The position numbers were made by a program, and so were the translations under genes. The notes beneath the pieces were generated by a model. The model did no database searches. It saw only the letters and a list, made by a program, of their open reading frames with translations, and was not told where the DNA came from. This document shows positions 45,805-54,838 of a stretch of 64,000 nt of DNA, piece by piece. The stretch comes from an uncultured Prevotellamassilia sp. (GTDB lineage Bacteria > Bacteroidota > Bacteroidia > Bacteroidales > Bacteroidaceae), in contig CAKQOG010000006.1 of assembly GCA_934255485.1 (NCBI GenBank), positions 27,041-91,040 of the forward strand, given 5' to 3'. Within the stretch, counting starts at the first letter, position 1. Each line of letters begins with the position of its first letter.

Positions 45805-47064
45805 ATGGAAAGAAGGATATCCCCCCAAGGCTCATTCAACTTGGCATGGCTGCTTGCGTGCATGCTTGCCATTAATGTGCAACACGCAAATGCACACACC
45901 ACCAATGACAACAAAGTTATTAACCTTGTTGGTAACGATAGCATACCCACAGAGCAATATGGGCAAACTTCTGCCAATGACTCTATCAAGGACAAAAGCG
46001 AAAGAAAAGGACTTGTGAAAAAGGTGCTAAACTACTTTCGTGAGTCGAACAAACCGAAAAAGAGCAAGAGGGTTGATTTTGGATTCATACCTGGACCTAA
46101 TTACTCTTCTACCACTGGTTTAGGACTTGGACTATTAGGCACCGCAACCTATTCGGCCGACCCAGCAGACTCCACATTGGCACGCTCAAATGCCTCAGTA
46201 TATTCAAACTTTACAACGGGTGGTTTCTTCCTTGTCGGACTAAAAGGAAATCACATTTTTCCACACGACAAGTTTAGACTCGATTATAAACTTAACTTAT
46301 CTACCTTTACCACAAGTTTTTGGGGTATTGGATATGCTCAAGCCGACATAGATGACAACAAGACGGACTATAGGCGCAACCGCATCAATGCCATGGCTCG
46401 CTTTATGGCAAAACTTGCAAACAACACCTATATAGGTCCACTTATAAACTATCAAGTAACCCAAGCACGAGGGGTAGACCAAACTTATAGCTATTTGTGG
46501 CAAGGACAAGACAAGACGATACGTACTTACACCGCTGGTTTGTCGTTTACCTACGACTCGCGCGACTTTATGCTCAACGCTACAAAAGGCGTGTTTGTAC
46601 AAATAGACCAAACATTTACACCACGCTTCTTTGGCAATAAAAACCATGGATACTCAACAACAGATGTCACATTTTCTACCTACAAAAAGGCATGGAAAGG
46701 GGCTGTGATTGCTGGCGAACTACATGGTATGTTTAACTACGGACATACCCCATGGCCAATGCTTGCACAAGTTGGCTCTAACGACCGCATGCGTGGATAT
46801 TATGAAGGACGCTATCGCGACAACAATGTGATAGAAGGACAACTTGAACTGCGCCAACACATCAAAGGTAGAAGTGGCGTTGTTGCATGGGTTGCATTGG
46901 CTAACGCATTCGATGACTTCGACAACATGGCGTGGCGTCGCACACTACCCAATGGTGGTGTGGGCTACAGATGGGAATTTAAGAAGCGCATCAACATCCG
47001 CATCGACTACGGATTTACACGCAATGGCGGCGGTCTTATATTCAATATAAACGAAGCATTTTAA
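45805..47064 (+). CDS. BamA/TamA-like outer-membrane beta-barrel protein (surface antigen D15 type)
   Basis: About 419 residues from the ATG at 45805; the longer frame from 45727 would bury the signal peptide. The signal is FNLAWLLACMLAINVQHANA. The mature protein is barrel-like throughout: IPGPNYSSTTGLGLGLLGTA, GLSFTYDSRDFMLNATKGVF, VGSNDRMRGYYEGRYRDNN, and the closing RIDYGFTRNGGGLIFNINEA. The MRGYYEGRYRD motif resembles the VRGY/F-like L6-loop motif of Omp85 proteins. No POTRA domains are present, so it belongs to the short stand-alone Omp85-like group. The transported cargo is unknown. Confidence 0.85.
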   Translation: MERRISPQGSFNLAWLLACMLAINVQHANAHTTNDNKVINLVGNDSIPTEQYGQTSANDSIKDKSERKGLVKKVLNYFRESNKPKKSKRVDFGFIPGPNYSSTTGLGLGLLGTATYSADPADSTLARSNASVYSNFTTGGFFLVGLKGNHIFPHDKFRLDYKLNLSTFTTSFWGIGYAQADIDDNKTDYRRNRINAMARFMAKLANNTYIGPLINYQVTQARGVDQTYSYLWQGQDKTIRTYTAGLSFTYDSRDFMLNATKGVFVQIDQTFTPRFFGNKNHGYSTTDVTFSTYKKAWKGAVIAGELHGMFNYGHTPWPMLAQVGSNDRMRGYYEGRYRDNNVIEGQLELRQHIKGRSGVVAWVALANAFDDFDNMAWRRTLPNGGVGYRWEFKKRINIRIDYGFTRNGGGLIFNINEAF

Positions 47065-47180
47065 CACAAAACTATACATAAAAATATCATCTTTGCAAGG
47101 ACGATAAAATAACATTGCAACTTAATCTGACAAAGATTTGCAGCAACGTATAACCTTGCAAGATTTTACATTTAAATTTT

Positions 47181-48143
47181 ATGAAGTTCAAAACAATCGC
47201 ATTGGGTGCACTCCTTTCTTTATCAAACACCCTTTCAATGCACGCATTGCCCTACTCTCCTGAATTTTTACAAACAGAGCAGGCTGATGAAAATGGTAAC
47301 AAACTACAGTTTATCCCTAAAGGGAACTTTGAATCGTGGACGGCCCAAACCATCAAAGAAAGTGGAATTATTGGCGGAAACACCGTTAGACTCATGCACT
47401 TGGGAGCACCATGGGGCTCGTCTAACGTGTGGGCTAAAGTGAGCGGTGTTACAAAAACCAACGTTAGCGTATATCGCGATAGCCACCCTGGACACGGATC
47501 ATGCGTAAAACTATACACACACATTGTGGAGGCTAAAGTGCTTGGCATTATTAATATCAAAGTACTTGCAGCAGGCTCTATCTTCTTGGGCAATACCATT
47601 CAGCCTATTACCGACACAAAGAATCCTATGGCTAAACTGAATGCAGGACTTAGATTTACGAAACGCCCCAAAGCAATTGTGTTTGACTACAAAACACATA
47701 TCGTTAAAGGCAACCGCATCCGACAGAATGGCATCACAAAAGGCTCTACTGTTGCTGGGCAAGATATGGCAGACTGCATTCTCTACCTTCAGAAACGTTG
47801 GGAAGATGCTAAAGGCCATATCTACGCAAAGCGCGTGGGCACCATGGTTCATCGCTTTAGCTCGTCAAGTGGTTGGAAAAACAATCAGTCGTTCAACATT
47901 GAATATGGCGACATTCGCAAAAAGGGCTTCTACTCTTCAGCTTGGGCACTCACATCGGGTGCACTCACCAAATATGCTCGTAACTCTAAGGGCGTAATGG
48001 TTCCTGTACGCGAAGTAGGATGGGCAGCTGCCAACGAGAGACCAACACACATCGTTCTACAGTTCGACTCAAGCCACGGCGGTGCATACGTAGGCAAAGT
48101 GGGTAACACATTGTGGGTAGACAATGTGCGCTTTGCTTACTAA
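47181..48143 (+). CDS. PCMD-like (putative carbohydrate metabolism domain) exported protein
   Basis: 320 residues with a signal peptide (MKFKTIALGALLSLSNTLSM then HA). The mature part has the features I associate with Bacteroidetes PCMD proteins: NGNKLQFIPKGNFESW, LGAPWGSSNVWAKVSG, SGKALKL-like HGSCVKLYTHIV, ALVFDYK-like KAIVFDYKTHI, and a final GNTLWVDNVRFAY. The fold is probably a jelly-roll carbohydrate-binding module. The role is unknown. It follows the barrel gene by 116 bases and ends with a strong terminator. Confidence 0.72.
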   Translation: MKFKTIALGALLSLSNTLSMHALPYSPEFLQTEQADENGNKLQFIPKGNFESWTAQTIKESGIIGGNTVRLMHLGAPWGSSNVWAKVSGVTKTNVSVYRDSHPGHGSCVKLYTHIVEAKVLGIINIKVLAAGSIFLGNTIQPITDTKNPMAKLNAGLRFTKRPKAIVFDYKTHIVKGNRIRQNGITKGSTVAGQDMADCILYLQKRWEDAKGHIYAKRVGTMVHRFSSSSGWKNNQSFNIEYGDIRKKGFYSSAWALTSGALTKYARNSKGVMVPVREVGWAAANERPTHIVLQFDSSHGGAYVGKVGNTLWVDNVRFAY

Positions 48144-48193
48144 TAGCGTATTCTAATAAAGAAAATTTATAGGCTTTCCATAAGCCATAAAAA

Positions 48194-48245
48194 CGAGGAA
48201 CTTGCGATATTACTTCATGTAGTTCGCAAGTTCCTCGCCTTTTTA
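48194..48245 (+). terminator. Terminator after the PCMD-like gene
   Basis: CGAGGAACTTGCGA (48194-48207) pairs perfectly with TCGCAAGTTCCTCG (48224-48237), followed by CCTTTTTA. The rest of the 383-base gap 48144-48526 holds the RND promoter and leader inverted repeat and no gene. Confidence 0.88.
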
Positions 48246-48402
48246 TACAGTTATAACAATCTTTGTAACATTTCAACAAATGCATGATTAAATGCTATGT
48301 TAACCCGTCAAAATGCCCCTTGATGCACATTTATAATTTTAAAAATTACTAATAAGAACACTTTATGCGAAAACTAACATACAACGTTTAGTTTTTTTGC
48401 CG

Positions 48403-48410
48403 TAACTTTG
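48403..48410 (+). promoter_or_regulatory. -7 box of the RND efflux operon
   Basis: TAACTTTG, an exact TAnnTTTG match, about 117 bases upstream of the adaptor ATG. No clean -33 TTTG is seen at 19-21 bases. Confidence 0.55.
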
Positions 48411-48421
48411 CACTCAGTTTA

Positions 48422-48476
48422 TATTGGGATGGATTGTATCCATACACATGCAAAGAACGTACAATCTATCCCAATA
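48422..48476 (+). promoter_or_regulatory. Inverted repeat in the RND operon leader
   Basis: TATTGGGATGGATTGTA (48422-48438) pairs with TACAATCTATCCCAATA (48460-48476), 16 of 17 matched, with a 21-base loop. It begins about 12 bases after the -7 box, so it covers the 5' end of the mRNA. It could be a repressor operator or an RNA hairpin controlling efflux expression. No regulator gene is adjacent. Confidence 0.6.
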
Positions 48477-48526
48477 AAGAGTTTTAAAGAAAAATTAATA
48501 ATCATTCTATACATAACAAACAACAC

Positions 48527-49699
48527 ATGAAGAAAATCGCTTTATGGGTGCTAACCGCAGTGGTACTGACTAGTTGCGGAAGCAAGTCAAACCAGATGGG
48601 CGAAGCTAGCAATGACTTCGCAGTAGAGACCGTACAAACAACATCGGCTGACTTGGAAACCTCTTATCCTGCAACCATCAAAGGTATGCAAGACATCGAA
48701 ATTCGTCCTAAAGTATCGGGATATTTGGTTAAGTTGCTCGTTGATGAAGGTGCTACAGTTCGTAAAGGACAACCTTTGTTCTTGATTGACTCTGAGCAAT
48801 ATCGTGCTGCCGTTAAATCTGCACAAGCACAAATACGTGTTTGCCGTGCTAACATCGCAACTCAAAAGCTTACCGTAGACAACAAGCGCATGCTCTTCAA
48901 GCAAAACATCATATCAAGCTACGACTTGAAGATGGCTGAAAACACACTTGCATCATACGAGGCACAACTTGCATCTGCCGAAGCTCAACTGCAAAGCGCT
49001 CAAGACAATTTGAGATGGTGCACAGTAACAAGCCCTGCCGACGGCGTTGTAGGTTCCATACCTTATCGTGTAGGTAGCTTAGTAAGTGCATCTTCTGCCG
49101 AAGCTTTAACTACTGTATCAAATATTTCAAAAATGTATGTTTACTTCTCTATGACCGAGAAGCAACTACTTGCACTTACTCGCGAAGCAGGTGGAGTAAA
49201 CGCTGCTATCAAGAAAATGCCTTCGGTAACACTTAAACTTTCTGATGGAACCACATATAGCCAAAGTGGTACAGTAAGCACCATTAGCGGTGTGATAGAC
49301 CAAAGCACTGGTTCGGTGCAAATGCGTGCAACCTTCGACAATGCTCAACACATTCTTCGCTCTGGCGGTACGGGTGCTGTGCTCGTTCCAACCCACGCAA
49401 GCGATGCTATCATGGTTCCTCAAAGTGCAACATTCGATGTGCAAGACAAGAAATTTGTTTATGTTGTAAACAACGACAAAACTGTTGCTACTCGCGAGAT
49501 TACCGTGCTTCCACAAAACGATGGTCAAACCTATGTTGTAACTTCGGGTCTTCGTCCTGGCGATCGTATCGTAGTTGATGGTGTAAACCAACTTAAGAAT
49601 GGCCAAAAAATTAATCCTATCACTCCTGCACAACTCCAAGCTAACCAAAAGAAGGAACAACAGGCTATGAAGGATGGCAAAATGCCTGGACAGCACTAA
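48527..49699 (+). CDS. RND efflux periplasmic adaptor (AcrA/MexA type)
   Basis: 390 residues. A lipoprotein signal (MKKIALWVLTAVVLTSC) is followed by the membrane-fusion-protein layout: beta-barrel start, lipoyl half-motif GYLVKLLVDEGATVRKGQPL, a helical hairpin (YRAAVKSAQAQIRVCRANIA to LASAEAQLQSAQDNLRWC), the second lipoyl half SPADGVVGSIPYRVGSLV, and a membrane-proximal domain. It bridges the inner-membrane pump and the TolC-type outer channel encoded next. It is the first gene of the three-gene operon. Confidence 0.95.
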   Translation: MKKIALWVLTAVVLTSCGSKSNQMGEASNDFAVETVQTTSADLETSYPATIKGMQDIEIRPKVSGYLVKLLVDEGATVRKGQPLFLIDSEQYRAAVKSAQAQIRVCRANIATQKLTVDNKRMLFKQNIISSYDLKMAENTLASYEAQLASAEAQLQSAQDNLRWCTVTSPADGVVGSIPYRVGSLVSASSAEALTTVSNISKMYVYFSMTEKQLLALTREAGGVNAAIKKMPSVTLKLSDGTTYSQSGTVSTISGVIDQSTGSVQMRATFDNAQHILRSGGTGAVLVPTHASDAIMVPQSATFDVQDKKFVYVVNNDKTVATREITVLPQNDGQTYVVTSGLRPGDRIVVDGVNQLKNGQKINPITPAQLQANQKKEQQAMKDGKMPGQH

Positions 49700-49795
49700 T
49701 ATTTATCATTAAAAGCAACTAAGTGGCAAACGTTGTTTTGAATAGCAATTCTATTAATACATCGATTGCTAGCTTATAACCAAAATATAAACAAT

Positions 49796-52700
49796 ATGAC
49801 ACTTGATCGGTTCATTAACAGACCGGTTTTATCAACCGTAATATCTATTGTGATTGTCATATTGGGTGTATTGGGACTTACTTCGCTCCCCATCGTCCAA
49901 TATCCTGACATCGCACCACCTACTGTGCAGGTGAGCACCACCTATACAGGTGCTAACGCACAGACCGTGTTGAACTCCGTGATTGCTCCTCTTGAAGAGC
50001 AAATCAATGGTGTAGAAAACATGGACTACATGACATCTACCGCGACCAATACAGGTTCTGCTTCTATCCAAATCACATTTAAGATGGGTACAAACCCTGA
50101 TATGGCTGCCGTAAACGTACAAAACCGTGTGGCTAAAGCACAAGGTTTGTTGCCTTCTGAAGTTACCCAAGTGGGTGTGATTACTCAGAAGCGTCAGAAC
50201 TCTATGTTGATGATTTTCTCTGTTTCAGATACTGAAGATCGCTACAATGAGGCTTTCGTTGAAAACTACGCTAAAATCAACATCATCCCTCAAATTCAAC
50301 GTGTAAAAGGTGTGGGTGATGCCATGGTGATGGGTGCCGACTACTCTATGCGTATTTGGCTTAACCCCGAAAAGATGGCTGAATACCACCTTATGCCAAC
50401 CGACATTAGCGGAGTTCTTGCCGAACAAAACATCGAAGCCGCTCCAGGTAATATTGGCGAACGTGAAAACCAAACTTTCCAATATACTCTTCGTTACAAG
50501 GGACGTTTGAGCGAAGCACCTGAATTTGAAAACATGGTTATTAAGGCCAATCCTGATGGTACCATCATCCGCCTTAAAGACGTTGCTCGCGTTGAGTTGG
50601 GCCGTGTTTCCTATGGTTTCGCTGGCAAGGTAAACGGACACAAGTCTGTAACATGTATGGTTTCGCAGATGGCAGGTTCAAACGCAACCGAGATTATCCA
50701 AGATTGTGAAAACTTGCTTAACGATGCACAAAAAACGTTGCCCCAAGGATTGAAGATAACTGTGGCACAGAATGTCAATGACTTCCTCTTTGCATCTATT
50801 CACGAAGTTATCAAAACCTTGATTGAGGCATTTATCCTTGTGTTTATCGTGGTTTACATCTTCTTGCAAGATATGCGAAGCACTATCATCCCATCAGTAG
50901 CCATACCTGTGGCATTGATCGGTACGTTCTTTGCTCTCTACGTAATTGGCTTCTCTATCAACTTGCTTACACTTTCGGCTATGGTGCTGGCCATTGCGAT
51001 TGTGGTGGACGATGCCATAGTCGTGGTCGAAGGTGTGCACGCAAAACTTGATCAAGGATATACTTCAGCTCGCAAAGCTTCTATCGATGCTATGCGCGAA
51101 TTGGGTTCAGCTATCGTTTCTATCACACTCGTGATGATGGCTGTGTTTATCCCTGTAAGTTTCATGTCGGGTACATCAGGTGTGTTCTATCGTCAGTTCG
51201 GTTTAACCATGGCTATCGCTATCGGTTTCTCTGCATTGAACGCATTAACACTTTCGCCTGCACTTTGTGCTATCTTGCTTAAGCCTCACAAGGCTCACGG
51301 CGAAGAAGATGAAACACTTAAAGAGCGCATGGGTAAAGCATACAAGGCAGCTGGACAAACCATGTATCAACGCTATGCAGAGAGCATTGGTCGCATACTC
51401 CACCCAAGCATCACCTTGATACTTGTGATCATCTCTATTATAGGTTTGATATTTGGTGGTTTCAACTTCGACACTCACCCATTCATTACTATTATTCTTT
51501 CTATTGTAGCTATATTTGCCTTCATCGGCTTGACTACAAAGAAGTTCCAAAATTCATTTGAGGCTTCATTCGATAAGATATTAAAGTCTTATAAGAAAAA
51601 GACAATCAAATTCATCCAACGCCCTTGGCTCACACTCGGTTTGGTGGGTGCAAGTATTGCCGTATTGGTTTGGATGATGAACATCACTCCTACAGCCATG
51701 GTGCCAAGCGAAGATACTGGTACTATCATGGGTGTTGTTACCATGCCTCCTGGCACTTCACAAGACCGCACCGAAGCTTACTTAAACAAGGTTGATAGCT
51801 TGGTACGCTCTTGTCCTGCAGTCGAAATTAGTACCATCGTGTCTGGTTATTCATTCATCGGTGGTCAAGGACCTTCTTATGGTTCGTTCATTATTAAGTT
51901 GAAGGATTGGGAAGAACGTTCAATGAAAGAAAGTTCAACCGTAATCTTTGCCAACCTTTATCTACGTTCTCGCGACGTATTTAAGGACGCTCAAGTATTG
52001 TTCTTCCAACCTCCTATGATTACAGGTTATGGTGTTACCAATGGTTTCACCCTCAACTTGCAAGACCGTACGGGTGGTGACTTGAACAAGTTCTATCAAG
52101 TGGCACAAAACTTCTTGGCAGAGTTGCAGAAGCGTCCTGAAATAGAATCGGCACAGACTACATTCAATACCAATTTCCCCGAATACACTATCGACATTGA
52201 TGCTGCTAAGTGTAAACGAGCAGGTCTTTCACCCAAAGATATCCTTACCACATTGCAAGGTTACTATGGTGGTCTTTACGCATCTAACTTCAACCGCTTC
52301 GGTAAGATTTATCGTGTAATGATACAAGGTGAGCAAGCCGATCGTGCTAACCTTGAAAGCCTCTACAAGATAAAGGTGCGCAATGGTAACGAGATGGCTC
52401 CTATCACAGAGTTCATGACCATTACTCCTACTTATGGTCCTGACAACATCAACCGTTTCAATATGTACACCTCAATGGCTGTTAATGGTAACCCTGCAAC
52501 GGGCTATACATCAGGTCAAGCTATTAAGGCTATTGAAGAGGTTGCAGAACAACACTTGCCAACAGGTTATTCATTTGAGTTCTCTGGCCAAACACGTGAA
52601 GAGCAACAGAATGCAGGTAGTACTACAGCTATCGTATTCGTACTCTGCTTTGTGTTTATCTACTTGTTACTTGCAGCACAATACGAGAGCTACATGCTTC

Positions 52701-53215
52701 CATTTGCTGTATTGCTTTCTGTACCATTCGGTCTTGCAGGTTCGTTCTTGTTTATCCAAGGTGTAGGTGCAATTAACAATGTATTGCCCATCTTTGGTGA
52801 AGCAGCTAACAACATCTACGTACAGATTGCATTGATTATGTTGATGGGTCTGTTGGCAAAGAACGCCATCTTGATTGTAGAGTTTGCGCTCGAACGTCGT
52901 AAGATGGGTATGAGCATCTCGTGGGCAGCCGTGTTGGGTGCAGGTGCACGTTTGCGTCCTATCTTGATGACATCTTTGGCCATGATTATCGGTCTGTTGC
53001 CTTTGATGTTCTCATTTGGTGTAGGTGCTAATGCCAACCGCTCACTTGGTACTGCTGCTATTGGTGGTATGCTCATCGGTATGATTTTCCAGATTTTCAT
53101 TGTTCCTTCACTCTTCGTTATATTTGAATATCTACAAGAGAAGATTAAACCACTCACTTGGGAAGATATGGACAATAGCGAAGCTACATCGGACATTGAA
53201 CAATATACAAAATAA
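49796..53215 (+). CDS. RND efflux pump permease, HAE1 type, with extra membrane insertion
   Basis: About 1139 residues from the ATG at 49796 (MTLDRFINRPVLSTVISIVI), compared with about 1050 for AcrB. The proton-relay Asp pair is in AIAIVVDDAIVVVEG and the Lys in LLAKNAILIVEFALER, both intact. Two large periplasmic loops are present. Between TM6 (LSPALCAILLKP) and TM7 (PWLTLGLVGASIAVLVWMMN) there is an insertion of about 85 residues containing two hydrophobic segments (TLILVIISIIGLIFGGF and FITIILSIVAIFAFIGLT, about residues 540-585). That suggests 14 rather than 12 membrane helices. The substrate range is unknown. Confidence 0.95.
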   Translation: MTLDRFINRPVLSTVISIVIVILGVLGLTSLPIVQYPDIAPPTVQVSTTYTGANAQTVLNSVIAPLEEQINGVENMDYMTSTATNTGSASIQITFKMGTNPDMAAVNVQNRVAKAQGLLPSEVTQVGVITQKRQNSMLMIFSVSDTEDRYNEAFVENYAKINIIPQIQRVKGVGDAMVMGADYSMRIWLNPEKMAEYHLMPTDISGVLAEQNIEAAPGNIGERENQTFQYTLRYKGRLSEAPEFENMVIKANPDGTIIRLKDVARVELGRVSYGFAGKVNGHKSVTCMVSQMAGSNATEIIQDCENLLNDAQKTLPQGLKITVAQNVNDFLFASIHEVIKTLIEAFILVFIVVYIFLQDMRSTIIPSVAIPVALIGTFFALYVIGFSINLLTLSAMVLAIAIVVDDAIVVVEGVHAKLDQGYTSARKASIDAMRELGSAIVSITLVMMAVFIPVSFMSGTSGVFYRQFGLTMAIAIGFSALNALTLSPALCAILLKPHKAHGEEDETLKERMGKAYKAAGQTMYQRYAESIGRILHPSITLILVIISIIGLIFGGFNFDTHPFITIILSIVAIFAFIGLTTKKFQNSFEASFDKILKSYKKKTIKFIQRPWLTLGLVGASIAVLVWMMNITPTAMVPSEDTGTIMGVVTMPPGTSQDRTEAYLNKVDSLVRSCPAVEISTIVSGYSFIGGQGPSYGSFIIKLKDWEERSMKESSTVIFANLYLRSRDVFKDAQVLFFQPPMITGYGVTNGFTLNLQDRTGGDLNKFYQVAQNFLAELQKRPEIESAQTTFNTNFPEYTIDIDAAKCKRAGLSPKDILTTLQGYYGGLYASNFNRFGKIYRVMIQGEQADRANLESLYKIKVRNGNEMAPITEFMTITPTYGPDNINRFNMYTSMAVNGNPATGYTSGQAIKAIEEVAEQHLPTGYSFEFSGQTREEQQNAGSTTAIVFVLCFVFIYLLLAAQYESYMLPFAVLLSVPFGLAGSFLFIQGVGAINNVLPIFGEAANNIYVQIALIMLMGLLAKNAILIVEFALERRKMGMSISWAAVLGAGARLRPILMTSLAMIIGLLPLMFSFGVGANANRSLGTAAIGGMLIGMIFQIFIVPSLFVIFEYLQEKIKPLTWEDMDNSEATSDIEQYTK

Positions 53216-53233
53216 GCAATAAGTATAAAAAAG

Positions 53234-53281
53234 GTATAAGGTATGAGCATTGCATGTAAAGGCTATGCAAATACCTTATAC
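53234..53281 (+). promoter_or_regulatory. Intercistronic hairpin between RND permease and outer channel
   Basis: GTATAAGGTAT (53234-53244) pairs perfectly with ATACCTTATAC (53271-53281), with an inner TTGCAT/ATGCAA stem. There is no T tract, so it probably stabilises or processes the operon mRNA rather than ending it. Confidence 0.5.
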
Positions 53282-53307
53282 TACATATACTTTGACATTA
53301 TCATAAT

Positions 53308-54732
53308 ATGAAACATATACTCCCTATCATAGGTTGTTCGCTATTGATGGCAAGTTGTAGTGGTATATACAAGAACTACGAACGCCCACAAAACTTGGCT
53401 CAAGGTGTTGATAGTTTATATCGCGACACCACCTCTACCTACTCTGTAGTAAAAGCTGACACAACCAATTTTGGCAACACACCTTGGCAACAAGTATTTA
53501 CCGATCCACAACTACAAGCACTCATAAGCAAGGCTTTAGCAAATAATACGAACTTGAAGAATGCCGATCTTAGCATTCAACAAATCGAAGCCATGCTCAA
53601 GATGGAAAGATTGGCATATTATCCAAGCATTGCCTTCTCTCCTCAAGGAACTCTTTCAAGTTGGGACTTTAACAAGGCAAGCAAAGCATACGCTTTTCCT
53701 ATTGCAGCAAGTTGGCAATTAGGTTCAATGGGTACTATTCGTAACGCCAAAAAGCAATATGAAACGAACCTTGAACTAACTAAAGCAACAAAGCAGTCTA
53801 TCCGTACAAGCATCATTGCTAATGTGGCCAACCTTTATTACACATTGCAAATGCTTGATGAGCAACTCAAAACCACGGAGTCTACTATTAAACTTTGGGC
53901 TGAAAACGTACGTGCTATGGAGTTAATGAAGACTGCCGGCATGACAACAGCCGCTGCCGTAGCTCAAGCTAAAGCTAACTACTACAACTTGCAGGCCACT
54001 GTTCCAACACTTAAAAACAGCATTTCGCAAACTGAAAATGCGCTTTGCTTATTGCTTTGCGAGGCTCCACACAATATTGCTCGTGGCGAATTTAATGCCG
54101 ATGCATTCCCTGCAAACTATTCTACAGGTATACCTGTAGACCTTCTTGCAAATCGTCCAGACGTACATGCTGCTGAAATGCAAATTGCTTCAGCCTTTTA
54201 TGGTGTGAACATTGCAAAGGCTGCTTTCTACCCCTCGCTTAATATTACAGCACAGGGTAGTTGGACAAACAATGCTGGCATGATTGTAAATCCAGGCAAG
54301 ATATTAGCAAATCTGGTAGGTTCTATCACACAACCTTTGTTTACCAACGGCAAACTTAAAGCAAACCTCAAGGTATCTGAATTGCAATTGCAAACTGCTC
54401 AAAACAACTTCCAGCAAACTTTGCTCCAAGCTGGTCAAGAAGTTAGCAATGCTTTAGCTCAATACCAAACTGCATCTCAGCAAGAAGAGGCTTGCAAGCA
54501 ACAAGTAGCTCAACTTACTACTGCACTTGAAAGCACCCAACAACTCTTTCAACACAGCACAAGCACTACTTATCTTGAAACACTTACAGCTCAACAAAGC
54601 TTAATTCAAGCACAATTGACATTGATTTCGGATAAGTTCGACAAGGTGCAAGCGGCTATTAACTTATACCAAGCATTAGGTGGTGGACGCGAAACAGAGA
54701 GCAATACTCAACAAGCAACAAATAATAACTAA
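53308..54732 (+). CDS. TolC-family outer-membrane efflux lipoprotein (OprM/NodT type)
   Basis: 474 residues. A lipoprotein signal (MKHILPIIGCSLLMASC) is followed by two OEP repeats of long helices. Seen: PWQQVFTDPQLQALISKALA, NLKNADLSIQQIEAMLK, the midpoint DLLANRPDVHAAEMQIASAF, FYPSLNITAQGSWTNNAG, and the closing coiled-coil segment ending LYQALGGG. It forms the outer channel of the tripartite pump encoded upstream. The Gln/Asn-rich tail is unremarkable. Confidence 0.95.
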   Translation: MKHILPIIGCSLLMASCSGIYKNYERPQNLAQGVDSLYRDTTSTYSVVKADTTNFGNTPWQQVFTDPQLQALISKALANNTNLKNADLSIQQIEAMLKMERLAYYPSIAFSPQGTLSSWDFNKASKAYAFPIAASWQLGSMGTIRNAKKQYETNLELTKATKQSIRTSIIANVANLYYTLQMLDEQLKTTESTIKLWAENVRAMELMKTAGMTTAAAVAQAKANYYNLQATVPTLKNSISQTENALCLLLCEAPHNIARGEFNADAFPANYSTGIPVDLLANRPDVHAAEMQIASAFYGVNIAKAAFYPSLNITAQGSWTNNAGMIVNPGKILANLVGSITQPLFTNGKLKANLKVSELQLQTAQNNFQQTLLQAGQEVSNALAQYQTASQQEEACKQQVAQLTTALESTQQLFQHSTSTTYLETLTAQQSLIQAQLTLISDKFDKVQAAINLYQALGGGRETESNTQQATNNN

Positions 54733-54738
54733 CCTTTC

Positions 54739-54813
54739 GCAAAGTTTCAGAAGTTCAGAGTTTTAAGGTATAGTCTCTTATGAGTATCTTAACGCTTTGA
54801 ACTTTTGAACTTT
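54739..54813 (+). terminator. Imperfect hairpin after the RND operon
   Basis: The segment 54739-54765 (AAAGTTTCAGAAGTTCAGAG onward) is largely complementary to 54788-54813 (ending TTTGAACTTTTGAACTTT). It lies between the outer-channel gene and the LpxA-type gene and probably ends the efflux transcript. Confidence 0.5.
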
Positions 54814-54838
54814 ACGATTTTATAAAATAAAACAAACC

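Noticed and set aside
52816..53250. 144-residue minus-strand frame opposite the RND permease
   Set aside because: Shadow of a conserved membrane-helix region; no start context or protein features.
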